Below are positions 56,790 to 64,000 of a stretch of DNA of 64,000 bases, piece after piece. The translations under genes and the position numbers were made by a program. Within the stretch, counting starts at the first letter, position 1; each line of letters starts with the position of its first letter. The notes under the pieces are model-generated. The model worked only from the letters and a program-made list of their open reading frames with translations. It was not told the origin of the DNA and ran no database searches. Source of the stretch: Helicobacter cinaedi CCUG 18818 = ATCC BAA-847. GTDB taxonomy: Bacteria; Campylobacterota; Campylobacteria; Campylobacterales; Helicobacteraceae. Where the stretch lies: assembly GCF_000155475.1 (NCBI RefSeq), contig NZ_DS990393.1:112535-176534 (forward strand), read 5' to 3'.

Positions 56790-57695
56790 CTAAAGCGTAT
56801 TAAACAAATCCGTTGAGAGATACCGCTCGGCTGTGTCATTGAGCATTGTTAGCACTTTTTTGTTTGGATTTTCTAAGGCGATTTTTCTAGCCATAGCCAC
56901 ATTTGCCCCACTTGAGATTCCAACCATAACGCCAACTCTGCCCAGCTCTTGAGCCGTTTGTATCGCCACTTCATTTTCCACACATACAATAGAATCTATA
57001 ACATCACGATTAAGAATGCTAGGGATAAAATTCGCCCCAATGCCCTGAATCTTATGCGCTCCAGCTTGTCCTTGACTTAATAGCGGTGAGGCAGAAGGCT
57101 CAACACCAATAATTTGAATATGTGGAATCTTCTCTTTTAGCACCTCTCCTACACCACTTATAGTCCCACCTGTGCCAAAGCCTGCAACAAAATAGTCCAA
57201 CTCCCCTTCAAAACTCTCATAAATCTCCAAAGCCGTAGTGCGTTTGTGCATTTGCTTATTATCAAGATTATCAAACTGGCTTGGCATAAAGACATTAGGC
57301 GTAGAATCTAAAATCTCTTTAGCCTTATCTAACGCCCCTTTCATACCTTCACTTGCTGGAGTTAGCACGAGATTTGCCCCAAAAAAGCTTATCATTTTTC
57401 GTCGCTCTACACTCATAGATTCAGGCATAGTGATAGTGATTTTAAGCCCAAAACTTGCACAAATCATCGCAAGGGAAATCCCCATATTCCCGCTTGTGCA
57501 TTCTACAATCATCGTGTCTTTATTGATTTTGCCCTGTTTCATTGCCTCATCTATCATCGCATACGCAGGGCGGTCCTTGACAGAATGGCTAGGGTTTAAA
57601 AACTCACATTTGCCATAAAGATTTGGGGCAAACTCCTTTAGATTCAAAATGGGCGTATTGCCGATAATATCAGTGATTGAGTGAGCGATTTTCAT
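56790..57695 (-). CDS. cysK: Cysteine synthase A (O-acetylserine sulfhydrylase)
   Basis: PLP enzyme making cysteine from O-acetylserine and sulfide. The PLP lysine is in NPSHSVKDRPAYAMI near residue 39. The substrate loop is ECTSGNMGISLAM, and the phosphate loop is GFGTGGTISGVGEVL. 301 residues. ATG 57695 has AAGGA upstream; an in-frame start at 57746 would add a non-conserved hydrophobic stretch and is rejected. It stands alone, convergent with the gene at 56330. Confidence 0.93.
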   Translation of the reverse strand: MKIAHSITDIIGNTPILNLKEFAPNLYGKCEFLNPSHSVKDRPAYAMIDEAMKQGKINKDTMIVECTSGNMGISLAMICASFGLKITITMPESMSVERRKMISFFGANLVLTPASEGMKGALDKAKEILDSTPNVFMPSQFDNLDNKQMHKRTTALEIYESFEGELDYFVAGFGTGGTISGVGEVLKEKIPHIQIIGVEPSASPLLSQGQAGAHKIQGIGANFIPSILNRDVIDSIVCVENEVAIQTAQELGRVGVMVGISSGANVAMARKIALENPNKKVLTMLNDTAERYLSTDLFNTL

Positions 57696-57926
57696 CGTAG
57701 AATCCTTTGTGTAAATTGTAAATATCGAAAAAAGAAAAAATAGCACAACAAAATGAAAAAGTCAAGTTTTCTTTATACAAACCCACTTGCCATTTACCTT
57801 ATTTGCCATTTACCACATCCGACACTTATTGAAAGATTTTGTATTTTGAATATTTTAAAATGAGTTTATAAAGGAATGGAATAAAAAAGGCTTGTGAGAT
57901 TCTATTTACACACAAAGGAATAAGAC

Positions 57927-59126
57927 TTGAATCTTAATATCACTCTGCTTTGCGATCATAATATCAATACCAAGCCCCGCTCAAGTCGGCTTTTAGAACT
58001 CTTAGGCAAAATACAGAAAACTTCACACCACACATTACACCTAAATGTCATTTCAAAAGACTGCCAAAGCCTTGCAATTGTGGATTCTATACAAGCCACA
58101 CTTTTTAGCTTCCCACTAGATAAAAATAGCAAACAACGCACAAAGCAGGAAAATGACGCTATCTTAAAGCTTTGTCAAAAAGGGGATTTTATGCCCCTTA
58201 TTTTCACGCCAAACCGCAAACCTATCGCTAAGATTCTTAGCTCCCTGCCCCTGCAGAATCTGCTTATTGTAGAAGACATTACACTTCTGCCCTTTGCGTG
58301 TGAATATAAAGACCATAATCCGCAGTGCAAGATTCTCATTGATTTGCGTGAATTTTACCCGCTTGAGTATGAAAATGATACGCAATGGCTTCAAGGGCTT
58401 GGGCGATTTTTTAGCTTTTTATGTGAATCGTATTTGAGCGAAGTAGATTTTGCTTTTAGCGTGAGTGATGGGCTATGTGAGCGGTATAAAAAAGATTTTC
58501 ATATCCCTTGTAAAACTTTTTTATCCCTGCCGCCTTTTTATGATGTTTCACCCCGCCCTACGCAAGAAAAGATAAAGATTCTCTATCACGGCTTTATAAG
58601 CCCCGATAGGAGCAGTATGGAGCTTTTGGATTTAGCTAGACTTTTAGAGCAAACACCCTTTAGCCTTCACATAATGGCTTTAAGCAATCAAAAAGGTTTT
58701 TTAGAATCTTTTAGCCAACAAGCTAAAAGTATCACATCTCTGCAGATTCTGCAACCTGTGGCGATGAAGGAGATTATCCCAACAAGCCTTGAATACGACA
58801 TAGGACTTATTCCTTTTAAGCCAACAACCTTTAATCTCGCCCATTGTATGCCAAATAAACTTTTTGAATATCTCCAAGCTAGACTTGCTATCCTTAGCAC
58901 ACCTTTGCAGGATATGAGCCATTTTCTTAGCACTCATCAATGCGGGATTATCACTAATGGCTTTGAATCTAGCGATATTTTTTTAGCCCTAACAAAACAC
59001 ACAAAAGATGATATTGATAGGCTCAAACACAACGCCCACCTTGTGGCACAAAAGTGGCATTTGGATATGAATTTAAAAATTTTAAAGAATGTGCTGAGCG
59101 ATGTATTGAGAATCAAAATAGAGTGA
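57927..59126 (+). CDS. Glycosyltransferase of the GT-B (GT4-like) fold
   Basis: A 399-residue probable glycosyltransferase. It has a GT-B pattern: an N-terminal Rossmann-like half and a C-terminal half with KILYHGFISPDRSSMELLDL near residue 213. The donor-binding region AHCMPNKLFEYLQARLAILS, near residue 312, includes the E of the usual E-x7-E/P-N-K-x-x-E motif. The start is TTG at 57927 with AAAGGA 7 bases upstream. The acceptor is unknown; there are no adjacent lipopolysaccharide genes. It overlaps the convergent small membrane-protein gene by 45 bases. Confidence 0.8.
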   Translation: MNLNITLLCDHNINTKPRSSRLLELLGKIQKTSHHTLHLNVISKDCQSLAIVDSIQATLFSFPLDKNSKQRTKQENDAILKLCQKGDFMPLIFTPNRKPIAKILSSLPLQNLLIVEDITLLPFACEYKDHNPQCKILIDLREFYPLEYENDTQWLQGLGRFFSFLCESYLSEVDFAFSVSDGLCERYKKDFHIPCKTFLSLPPFYDVSPRPTQEKIKILYHGFISPDRSSMELLDLARLLEQTPFSLHIMALSNQKGFLESFSQQAKSITSLQILQPVAMKEIIPTSLEYDIGLIPFKPTTFNLAHCMPNKLFEYLQARLAILSTPLQDMSHFLSTHQCGIITNGFESSDIFLALTKHTKDDIDRLKHNAHLVAQKWHLDMNLKILKNVLSDVLRIKIE

Positions 59127-59318
59127 AAGGCTAAAGCCTGTAATACCATTAATCACAAGCAGGGCAAAAAATGGCGGACGATAGGAAGAACGCATAATAA
59201 AAAATAGGCTTAAAGGAAACAGCACCACTCCTAAGCCAAAAAGCACCCAGCCCACAAGCCCAAAGCCAAGCCCTAATAAAAATTGTGTATCTTTCATTTT
59301 CTTGCGATAATCCTTCAT
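59082..59318 (-). CDS. Small two-helix membrane protein
   Basis: A 78-residue protein with two hydrophobic helices (about residues 14-40 and 48-68) joined by a short loop with SSYRPP. It lies 26 bases after lon on the same strand and its 3' end overlaps the convergent glycosyltransferase gene. The start is either ATG 59318 or ATG 59297; neither has an ideal ribosome site. Family not recognised; probably real given position and composition. Confidence 0.5.
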   Translation of the reverse strand: MKDYRKKMKDTQFLLGLGFGLVGWVLFGLGVVLFPLSLFFIMRSSYRPPFFALLVINGITGFSLSLYFDSQYIAQHIL

Positions 59319-59344
59319 TATCCTTGTTTTTGGGGCAGATTCAT

Positions 59345-61753
59345 TTAAGGCAACAAGGCGAGTTTTAGCACTTCTTGTATATCGCTAACGCCGATAATCT
59401 CTAGCTTTTGCTGCACCTCTTTGGGAATGTCTTTTAAATCGCGTTCATAGTTTTTTTGCGGAATGATAGCCCTTTGGATTCCAGCCTTGTGTGCGGCAAT
59501 AAGCTTTTCTTTCAAGCCGCCAATGGCTAAAACCTTGCCTTGTAATGTTAGCTCCCCTGTCATCGCCACACTTGCATTGATTTTAGAATCTGTCAAAATG
59601 GAGGCAATCACACACGCCATAGCAATACCCGCACTTGGACCATCTTTTGGCGTAGCACCCTCTGGCACGTGTAAATGTATATCATAGCTTTGATAAATGG
59701 GCGTTTTTGAGCTAGTTTTCTTTGCGGTGTTTTTTTGCTTTAAAACCTTATTATCAAGCAGGACTTTCACCACAGAATGCGCAATATGGGCAGATTCTTT
59801 CATCACTTCGCCAAGGCTCCCTGTAAGTGTCAATGCCCCCTTGCCCTTAATCTTAATGGCTTCAATCTTTAGCACATCGCCGCCCACACTCGTCCAAGCA
59901 AGTCCATTGACTACACCAACGCTATGTTGCTTATCCGCTGGGGAGATTTCAAACACGATTTTATCAAGGAATTCATTTAAGTTTTTTGGCGTGACACTTA
60001 CAGATTCACTCCCCTTAAGGATTAAAATCGCACTTTTTCGCATAATTTGTGCGATTTTATGTCGCAGACTTCTCACCCCGGCTTCACGCGTATATTTTTC
60101 AATTACCTGCTTTAGTGCTGGGGTTGAAATATTTAGCTCATTTTGGCTTAAGCCGTGTTTTTTAAGCTCTTGAGGGATAAGGTATTTTTTTGCAATCTCA
60201 TACTTTTCTTGTGGCGTGTAAGAAGAGATAGCAATAAACTCCATTCTATCACGCAGGGGGGCTGGGATTGTGGATATATCATTGGCTGTGGCGATGAAAA
60301 TAGCTTGGGATAAATCCACATCAAAATTTGTGTAATAGTCCCTAAAAGCGTGATTTTGCTCCGGGTCTAGAATCTCAAGCAAAACGCTTGTGGGATCGCC
60401 ACGATAGCTTCTGCCGACTTTATCAATCTCATCAAGCACAATGAGTGGATTCATCTCTTTTGCTTCAATAAGCCCTTGTATAATGCGTCCGGGCATAGCA
60501 CCGATATATGTTCGGCGATGTCCCCTTAGCTCATTGACATCTTCTAAGCCCCCAAGAGCGATACGCACAAGCTTTCTTTTAATCGCTTTGGCAATGGAAT
60601 TTGCAAGGCTTGTTTTCCCAACTCCGGGTGGTCCATAAAAGCATAAAATCGTGCCTTTCTCGCTTTTCTCGTCTTTTTGTTTGCTATTTTTTGTCTCTTT
60701 GGCTTGAGTAGATTCTCTTTTGGCAATCAATTCTTTTACCGCAAAATACTCAACAATGCGTTCCTTTGGCTCTTCAAGGGAATAATGATCAATATCTAGC
60801 TGTTTGGCTACTTTTTGGATAGAAAGCTTTTGCTTAGCATAAGTGCCAAAAGGAATCTCAAGCACCCATTCAACATAATTTTGCAAAATATTCGCATCGC
60901 CACTATCTTGGTGCATACGAGAGAGTCGCTTAATCTGCTTATGCACCTCTTTATAGGCATTTTCACCCATAAAAGGCTTTAGGGCATTAAGCTTTTGTAA
61001 ATACTGCTCTATCTCCTCATCACGCGTATTATCCGTGCCTAGCTCTTTTTGAATCTGCTTTAACTGCTCTTTAAGGAAATATTCCTTATTGACTTGCTCC
61101 ATTTTGTTATGGACTTTGTTCTTTATTTCTTTTTGGAGTTTTTGAGCCTGTGTTTCTTCAATAATATAATCAATAAGCCCCAAAATCCGCTCTTCTACAT
61201 CATCTTTAGCAAAGAGTGTATAGGCTTGATTTTTAGATAGTCGCATAGCTGAAGCGATGAGATCTACAATGCGGTTTGGCTCGGAGTTTTCTTCAATGCT
61301 TTTTAGCAAATCTGGCGGAAAATGCCCATCAAGATTGGCTAAATGTCGCAACTTTTCACGCAAAACTTCTAAGAGTGCGTTCATTTTTATCTCATCATAC
61401 TCCTTATAGTAAATCCTATCTACCTCAACGCTTAGCGGCTCTTTGCTTGATTTTATCACTTTTAGAATCTTGCCACGATACAGCCCTTTAAAAAGCAGTT
61501 TTACACGCCCATCAGGCAGGGCTACCTTACGCATAATAGAGCCTATCACGCCCACATCATAAAAGGCTTGATTATCATCACTTCGTGTGGAGCTTATAAA
61601 AATAAGGTTATTGCCCTTGATAGCCTTATCAGCGGCTTCAATGTTACTCTCATCACTGATAAAAAGTGGAGCAATCATAAAAGGATAAATAAAAAGCTCA
61701 TCTTCTATCACAAGGGGCATTACTATGGGAAAATCATTTTCTATATTATTCAT
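59345..61753 (-). CDS. lon: Lon ATP-dependent protease
   Basis: An 802-residue Lon. The N-terminal substrate domain is followed by AAA+ Walker A GPPGVGKTSLANSIA near residues 375-390 and Walker B PLIVLDEIDKVG. The serine-lysine protease domain has PKDGPSAGIAMA (catalytic Ser) and a GGLKEKLIAAHKAG Lys region. A Lys/Ser-rich stretch (ESTQAKETKNSKQKDEKSEK) precedes the Walker A. Same order as H. pylori HP1379-HP1378: bamD is upstream, 24 bases away. Confidence 0.97.
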   Translation of the reverse strand: MNNIENDFPIVMPLVIEDELFIYPFMIAPLFISDESNIEAADKAIKGNNLIFISSTRSDDNQAFYDVGVIGSIMRKVALPDGRVKLLFKGLYRGKILKVIKSSKEPLSVEVDRIYYKEYDEIKMNALLEVLREKLRHLANLDGHFPPDLLKSIEENSEPNRIVDLIASAMRLSKNQAYTLFAKDDVEERILGLIDYIIEETQAQKLQKEIKNKVHNKMEQVNKEYFLKEQLKQIQKELGTDNTRDEEIEQYLQKLNALKPFMGENAYKEVHKQIKRLSRMHQDSGDANILQNYVEWVLEIPFGTYAKQKLSIQKVAKQLDIDHYSLEEPKERIVEYFAVKELIAKRESTQAKETKNSKQKDEKSEKGTILCFYGPPGVGKTSLANSIAKAIKRKLVRIALGGLEDVNELRGHRRTYIGAMPGRIIQGLIEAKEMNPLIVLDEIDKVGRSYRGDPTSVLLEILDPEQNHAFRDYYTNFDVDLSQAIFIATANDISTIPAPLRDRMEFIAISSYTPQEKYEIAKKYLIPQELKKHGLSQNELNISTPALKQVIEKYTREAGVRSLRHKIAQIMRKSAILILKGSESVSVTPKNLNEFLDKIVFEISPADKQHSVGVVNGLAWTSVGGDVLKIEAIKIKGKGALTLTGSLGEVMKESAHIAHSVVKVLLDNKVLKQKNTAKKTSSKTPIYQSYDIHLHVPEGATPKDGPSAGIAMACVIASILTDSKINASVAMTGELTLQGKVLAIGGLKEKLIAAHKAGIQRAIIPQKNYERDLKDIPKEVQQKLEIIGVSDIQEVLKLALLP

Positions 61754-61777
61754 TTTTTCTCCTGTATTTTTACATTT

Positions 61778-62419
61778 TTACCAATTAAAAAGTTTAACAT
61801 ACCAAGGGATATGCGATGGCTTTGGCTTGAATCTTGTCAGCAGCTCTTCATTAATCCGTGAGAGATACTTATCTTTTGCTTCATCTTTATCTTGCTTATC
61901 ATACACATTGGCGATTGCCTTATATAGCTCAATCTGCCCTAATTGAAACTTAATGTATATGTATTCCACATAAGGCGTATAGCGACTATTTGGATAGCTT
62001 TGTAAAAAGTTTTGTGCTTCTTTTATGCTTTGAGCGATAAATTCTTGGTCCTTGCTATAATTTTTAAAGCCATAGAAATTTGTTAGAATCTTCAAATACC
62101 GCACATAGTCTTGATTTGCCAATGAAGTGTAGCGTTTAAGATATTCATCAAAATAAAATGCAGCTAAAAGATATTCATCTTTTTCCATATGAGCTTCTCC
62201 TAGAATCAGCATAGCTTCTGGCACAAGCGGAGAGTTAATATGCTCACTTTGCAGAGATGAAAAATAGCCATCTGCCCCCTCTAAGTTGCCAAAATTAATC
62301 TCTTTGATGATGGATTCATACCAATATGACGCGGGCTTGTTATACTCTACTTCTTTTTTTGCACAGCCAAAAAATATCAAATTTGCAAACAAAAGACACA
62401 TAAACGCGTAGATTCTCAT
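61778..62419 (-). CDS. bamD: BamD, outer-membrane protein assembly lipoprotein
   Basis: A 213-residue lipoprotein with signal peptide ending in LIFFGC (lipidated Cys near residue 19). It is all-helical with TPR-like repeats (SYWYESIIKEINFGNLEGAD; LVPEAMLILGEAHMEKDEY). BamD is the essential partner of BamA for inserting outer-membrane proteins. H. pylori HP1378 (ComL) is the orthologue. Divergent from fliW. Confidence 0.92.
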   Translation of the reverse strand: MRIYAFMCLLFANLIFFGCAKKEVEYNKPASYWYESIIKEINFGNLEGADGYFSSLQSEHINSPLVPEAMLILGEAHMEKDEYLLAAFYFDEYLKRYTSLANQDYVRYLKILTNFYGFKNYSKDQEFIAQSIKEAQNFLQSYPNSRYTPYVEYIYIKFQLGQIELYKAIANVYDKQDKDEAKDKYLSRINEELLTRFKPKPSHIPWYVKLFNW

Positions 62420-62451
62420 TAAAAACCTTTAAACTTTGAAAATAAAAATGT

Positions 62452-62457
62452 ATTATA
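62452..62457 (-). promoter_or_regulatory. -10 box upstream of bamD-lon
   Basis: Minus-strand TATAAT in the context AGTGTATAATAC, about 33 bases before the bamD start. Confidence 0.5.
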
Positions 62458-62502
62458 CACTTTAGATTCCACTATTTAGTATAAAAACTACATAATTTGT
62501 GT

Positions 62503-62508
62503 TATAAT
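62503..62508 (+). promoter_or_regulatory. -10 box of fliW
   Basis: TATAAT in the context TTTGTGTTATAATCC, 43 bases before the fliW ATG at 62551. Confidence 0.55.
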
Positions 62509-62550
62509 CCGTGCTTCTATCGTGGATATAGCCTAAATTTCTTGGAGAAA

Positions 62551-62985
62551 ATGATGATTTTTGAAGTCAAATCGCCGATTCTAGGGTTTGAAAATGTAAC
62601 AAAAATGAAACTTGAAAAAATTGATGAGCTATTTATGAAGCTCTATAATGCTGAATATGAAGTGCCTCACTTTACACTTGTGAATCCTTTTTTGCTACGA
62701 GAATACGAATTTGATGTGCCTTCAAACATTAAGATTCTGCTTGATTTAAATAATGCCAAAAATATCGCTGTTGCCAATATTATGGTGATTCAAAAGCCTA
62801 TTGAAAGTTCCACCATAAACTTTCTAGCACCCCTTATTTTTAACTTTGATAATCTCACAATGGCACAAGTTGTCCTTGATAGCACACAATATCCAATGTA
62901 TAGCTTAAGTGAATCGATCGGGCAGTATTATAATAAAGAGGAAGCACAAAAAGGCGAAAGTGCCGCTCCTGTAAGAAAAAACTAA
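62551..62985 (+). CDS. fliW: FliW, flagellar assembly factor
   Basis: A 144-residue FliW. FliW binds flagellin and sequesters CsrA, linking filament assembly to translation. The core includes [39 protein letters not shown] and [11 protein letters not shown], as in H. pylori HP1377. TTGGAG precedes tandem ATGATG; a longer start at 62497 would cover the promoter and is rejected. Confidence 0.92.
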   Translation: MMIFEVKSPILGFENVTKMKLEKIDELFMKLYNAEYEVPHFTLVNPFLLREYEFDVPSNIKILLDLNNAKNIAVANIMVIQKPIESSTINFLAPLIFNFDNLTMAQVVLDSTQYPMYSLSESIGQYYNKEEAQKGESAAPVRKN

Positions 62986-63051
62986 ATTTAGATTCTATAT
63001 TCCAAAACAAGCGATCATACACAAAAGCCACAAAATACGCAAAGGTTACAG

Positions 63052-63861
63052 ATGAAACAAACACTTCTTGTTATAGGCTATGGCAATATGGCAAAAGCCA
63101 TTCTTACGCATAATGACTTCATCGCCTCACATTTTAATGTCTTTCTTACCGGCAGAGATTTACAAAAAGCCAAAGATTGTATCGCTCAATGTGGCATAGA
63201 AGCTCAAATCTATACGCCACAATATCTAGATTCTAAGCCCGTGCTTGATATACAAGATAGCGTTGTTCTGCTTTGCACCAAGCCAAAGGGGCTAGATAGC
63301 TTTATTTTTCAAGGCAAGGCTCAATATGTGTATAGTGTGTTAGCCGGGGTTGGTATTGAGACCTTGGAAAAGTGGCTTCAATCTTGCCATATCGTGCGAC
63401 TTATGCCAAATATCGCCGCTTTTAGTAAAAACTCCGCCACTGCCTTTTATCACAAGTCCTATACACAACAAGCAGATTCAAAAATTAATGCAGAAATCCT
63501 TGCATTTTTAGAATCTTTTGGCAAAGCTGTAAGTGTGGATAATGAAGCGTTAATAGAATCTAGCATCGCCACAAGTGGCAGTAGCATTGCTTTCCTTGCT
63601 CTCATTGCTGAATCGCTTATAGATGCGGGAATCTTAGAAGGGCTAACCCACGCTCAAAGCCAAGAGTTAGTCAAGCAAACTTTTCTAGGCTTTGCCACAG
63701 AGTTAGCTACAAAAAGCCCTAATGAGTTAAAATACGCCATTTCAAGTCCGGGTGGGACGACTATCAGGGGACTAGCCATTTTAGAAGAGCTAGGTGTGCG
63801 TGGAGCGTTTATCAAAGCCGCTCACACTGCCGTAGAACACGCACGAGATTCTAAAAAATAA
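63052..63861 (+). CDS. proC: Pyrroline-5-carboxylate reductase
   Basis: Last step of proline synthesis, 269 residues. The N-terminal Rossmann motif is [11 protein letters not shown]. The [17 protein letters not shown] block and the C-terminal [22 protein letters not shown] signature are intact. AAGGTTACAG precedes the ATG. Its stop overlaps the next start (TAATG). Confidence 0.95.
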   Translation: MKQTLLVIGYGNMAKAILTHNDFIASHFNVFLTGRDLQKAKDCIAQCGIEAQIYTPQYLDSKPVLDIQDSVVLLCTKPKGLDSFIFQGKAQYVYSVLAGVGIETLEKWLQSCHIVRLMPNIAAFSKNSATAFYHKSYTQQADSKINAEILAFLESFGKAVSVDNEALIESSIATSGSSIAFLALIAESLIDAGILEGLTHAQSQELVKQTFLGFATELATKSPNELKYAISSPGGTTIRGLAILEELGVRGAFIKAAHTAVEHARDSKK

Positions 63862-64000
63862 TGCAAGTGAATATAGAAGCCAAAGATGGCAAGGCAAGAG
63901 CACTCACACTCACTCTTGCTCACTCTATCGTGCAAACGCCTATTTTTATGCCTGTTGGTACGCAAGGCTGTGTCAAAGCCCTTGATAGTCTTGATTTAGC
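63861..64000 (+). CDS. tgt: tRNA-guanine transglycosylase, 5' part
   Basis: The first 46 or so codons of queuine tRNA-ribosyltransferase, which inserts the queuosine precursor into tRNA anticodons. The start [15 protein letters not shown] and the catalytic-region approach [16 protein letters not shown] are typical. The gene is cut by the window edge. The ATG overlaps the proC stop. Confidence 0.9.
   Translation, partial: MQVNIEAKDGKARALTLTLAHSIVQTPIFMPVGTQGCVKALDSLDL

Noticed and set aside
58688-58940. Minus-strand frames inside the glycosyltransferase gene
   Set aside because: Two overlapping frames in different phases opposite a clear gene; no start signal.
1-64000. tRNA genes, CRISPR arrays, insertion sequences or prophage genes
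   Set aside because: No cloverleaf, spaced repeats, transposase or phage structural gene was recognised by eye; a dedicated scan was not possible.

Overview
The window is about 64 kb of chromosome from a Helicobacter species. It is most likely an enterohepatic-type species rather than H. pylori: many gene neighbourhoods match H. pylori (galU-HP0647-murA, porCDAB, rnr-holA-rpsF-ssb-rpsR, lon-bamD-fliW, tig-clpP-def-comM), but purE, a GGDEF-like protein, a rifampin-phosphotransferase-like enzyme, an ilvD and a PIN-ankyrin/radical SAM cluster are interleaved. The DNA is A+T-rich. Promoters carry extended -10 boxes of the form tgcTATAATcc or tgcTAGAATcc, as expected for the Helicobacter sigma-80. 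The species call is inference; no marker such as 16S rRNA is present.

Layout. 83-7058: fliI (minus strand), then a plus-strand run tig, clpP, GGDEF-like gene, def, comM and a CsoR-type metal repressor. 7117-15979: a MarR regulator (minus), the RNase P RNA gene, a putative FliS co-chaperone, gltX2, yggT, a lytic transglycosylase, galU, murA and two MORN-repeat surface proteins. 16072-27732: thrC, purE, a coiled-coil protein, a DUF89 protein, glyQ, a Csd4-like cell-shape carboxypeptidase with two SH3 domains, a phosphoesterase, rnr, holA and the rpsF-ssb-rpsR operon. 27880-36313: an MMPL-type membrane protein, rpsO, an outer-membrane protein gene behind a 15-G tract (and frameshifted), rpoD and the pyruvate:ferredoxin oxidoreductase operon porCDAB. 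36564-42617: trpS, a PAP2 membrane protein overlapping a phosphotransferase, and glnA. 42703-51930 is the accessory part: a frameshifted methyltransferase-like gene, a heavy-metal P-type ATPase with a CsoR-like operator, a broken membrane-protein gene, decayed LprI-type genes, and four overlapping minus-strand genes (PIN-ankyrin, radical SAM, P-loop kinase-HAD fusion, uracil-type phosphoribosyltransferase). 52063-64000: ilvD carrying an in-frame palindrome-rich insert, a probable type II restriction-modification pair, cysK, a glycosyltransferase, lon, bamD, fliW, proC and the start of tgt.

Functional themes. Flagellum and cell shape: fliI, fliW, putative FliS co-chaperone, csd4-like gene, murA, lytic transglycosylase. 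Translation and RNA: gltX2, trpS, glyQ, three ribosomal proteins, rnr, rnpB, tgt. Protein quality control: tig, clpP, lon, bamD. Surface variation: poly-G promoter and G-tract frameshifts. Metal efflux: a CsoR-type repressor and a distant P-type ATPase with a matching palindromic operator.

The best candidates for something undescribed are the overlapping four-gene PIN-ankyrin/radical SAM/kinase-HAD/phosphoribosyltransferase cluster (48276-51930), the PAP2 plus rifampin-phosphotransferase-like pair (37643-41076), and the palindromic in-frame insert in ilvD (53082-53438). Stretches over 300 bases without an intact gene are 7558-8035 (holds rnpB) and 45986-48275 (holds gene remnants). No tRNA, rRNA operon, CRISPR array, insertion sequence or replication origin was seen.
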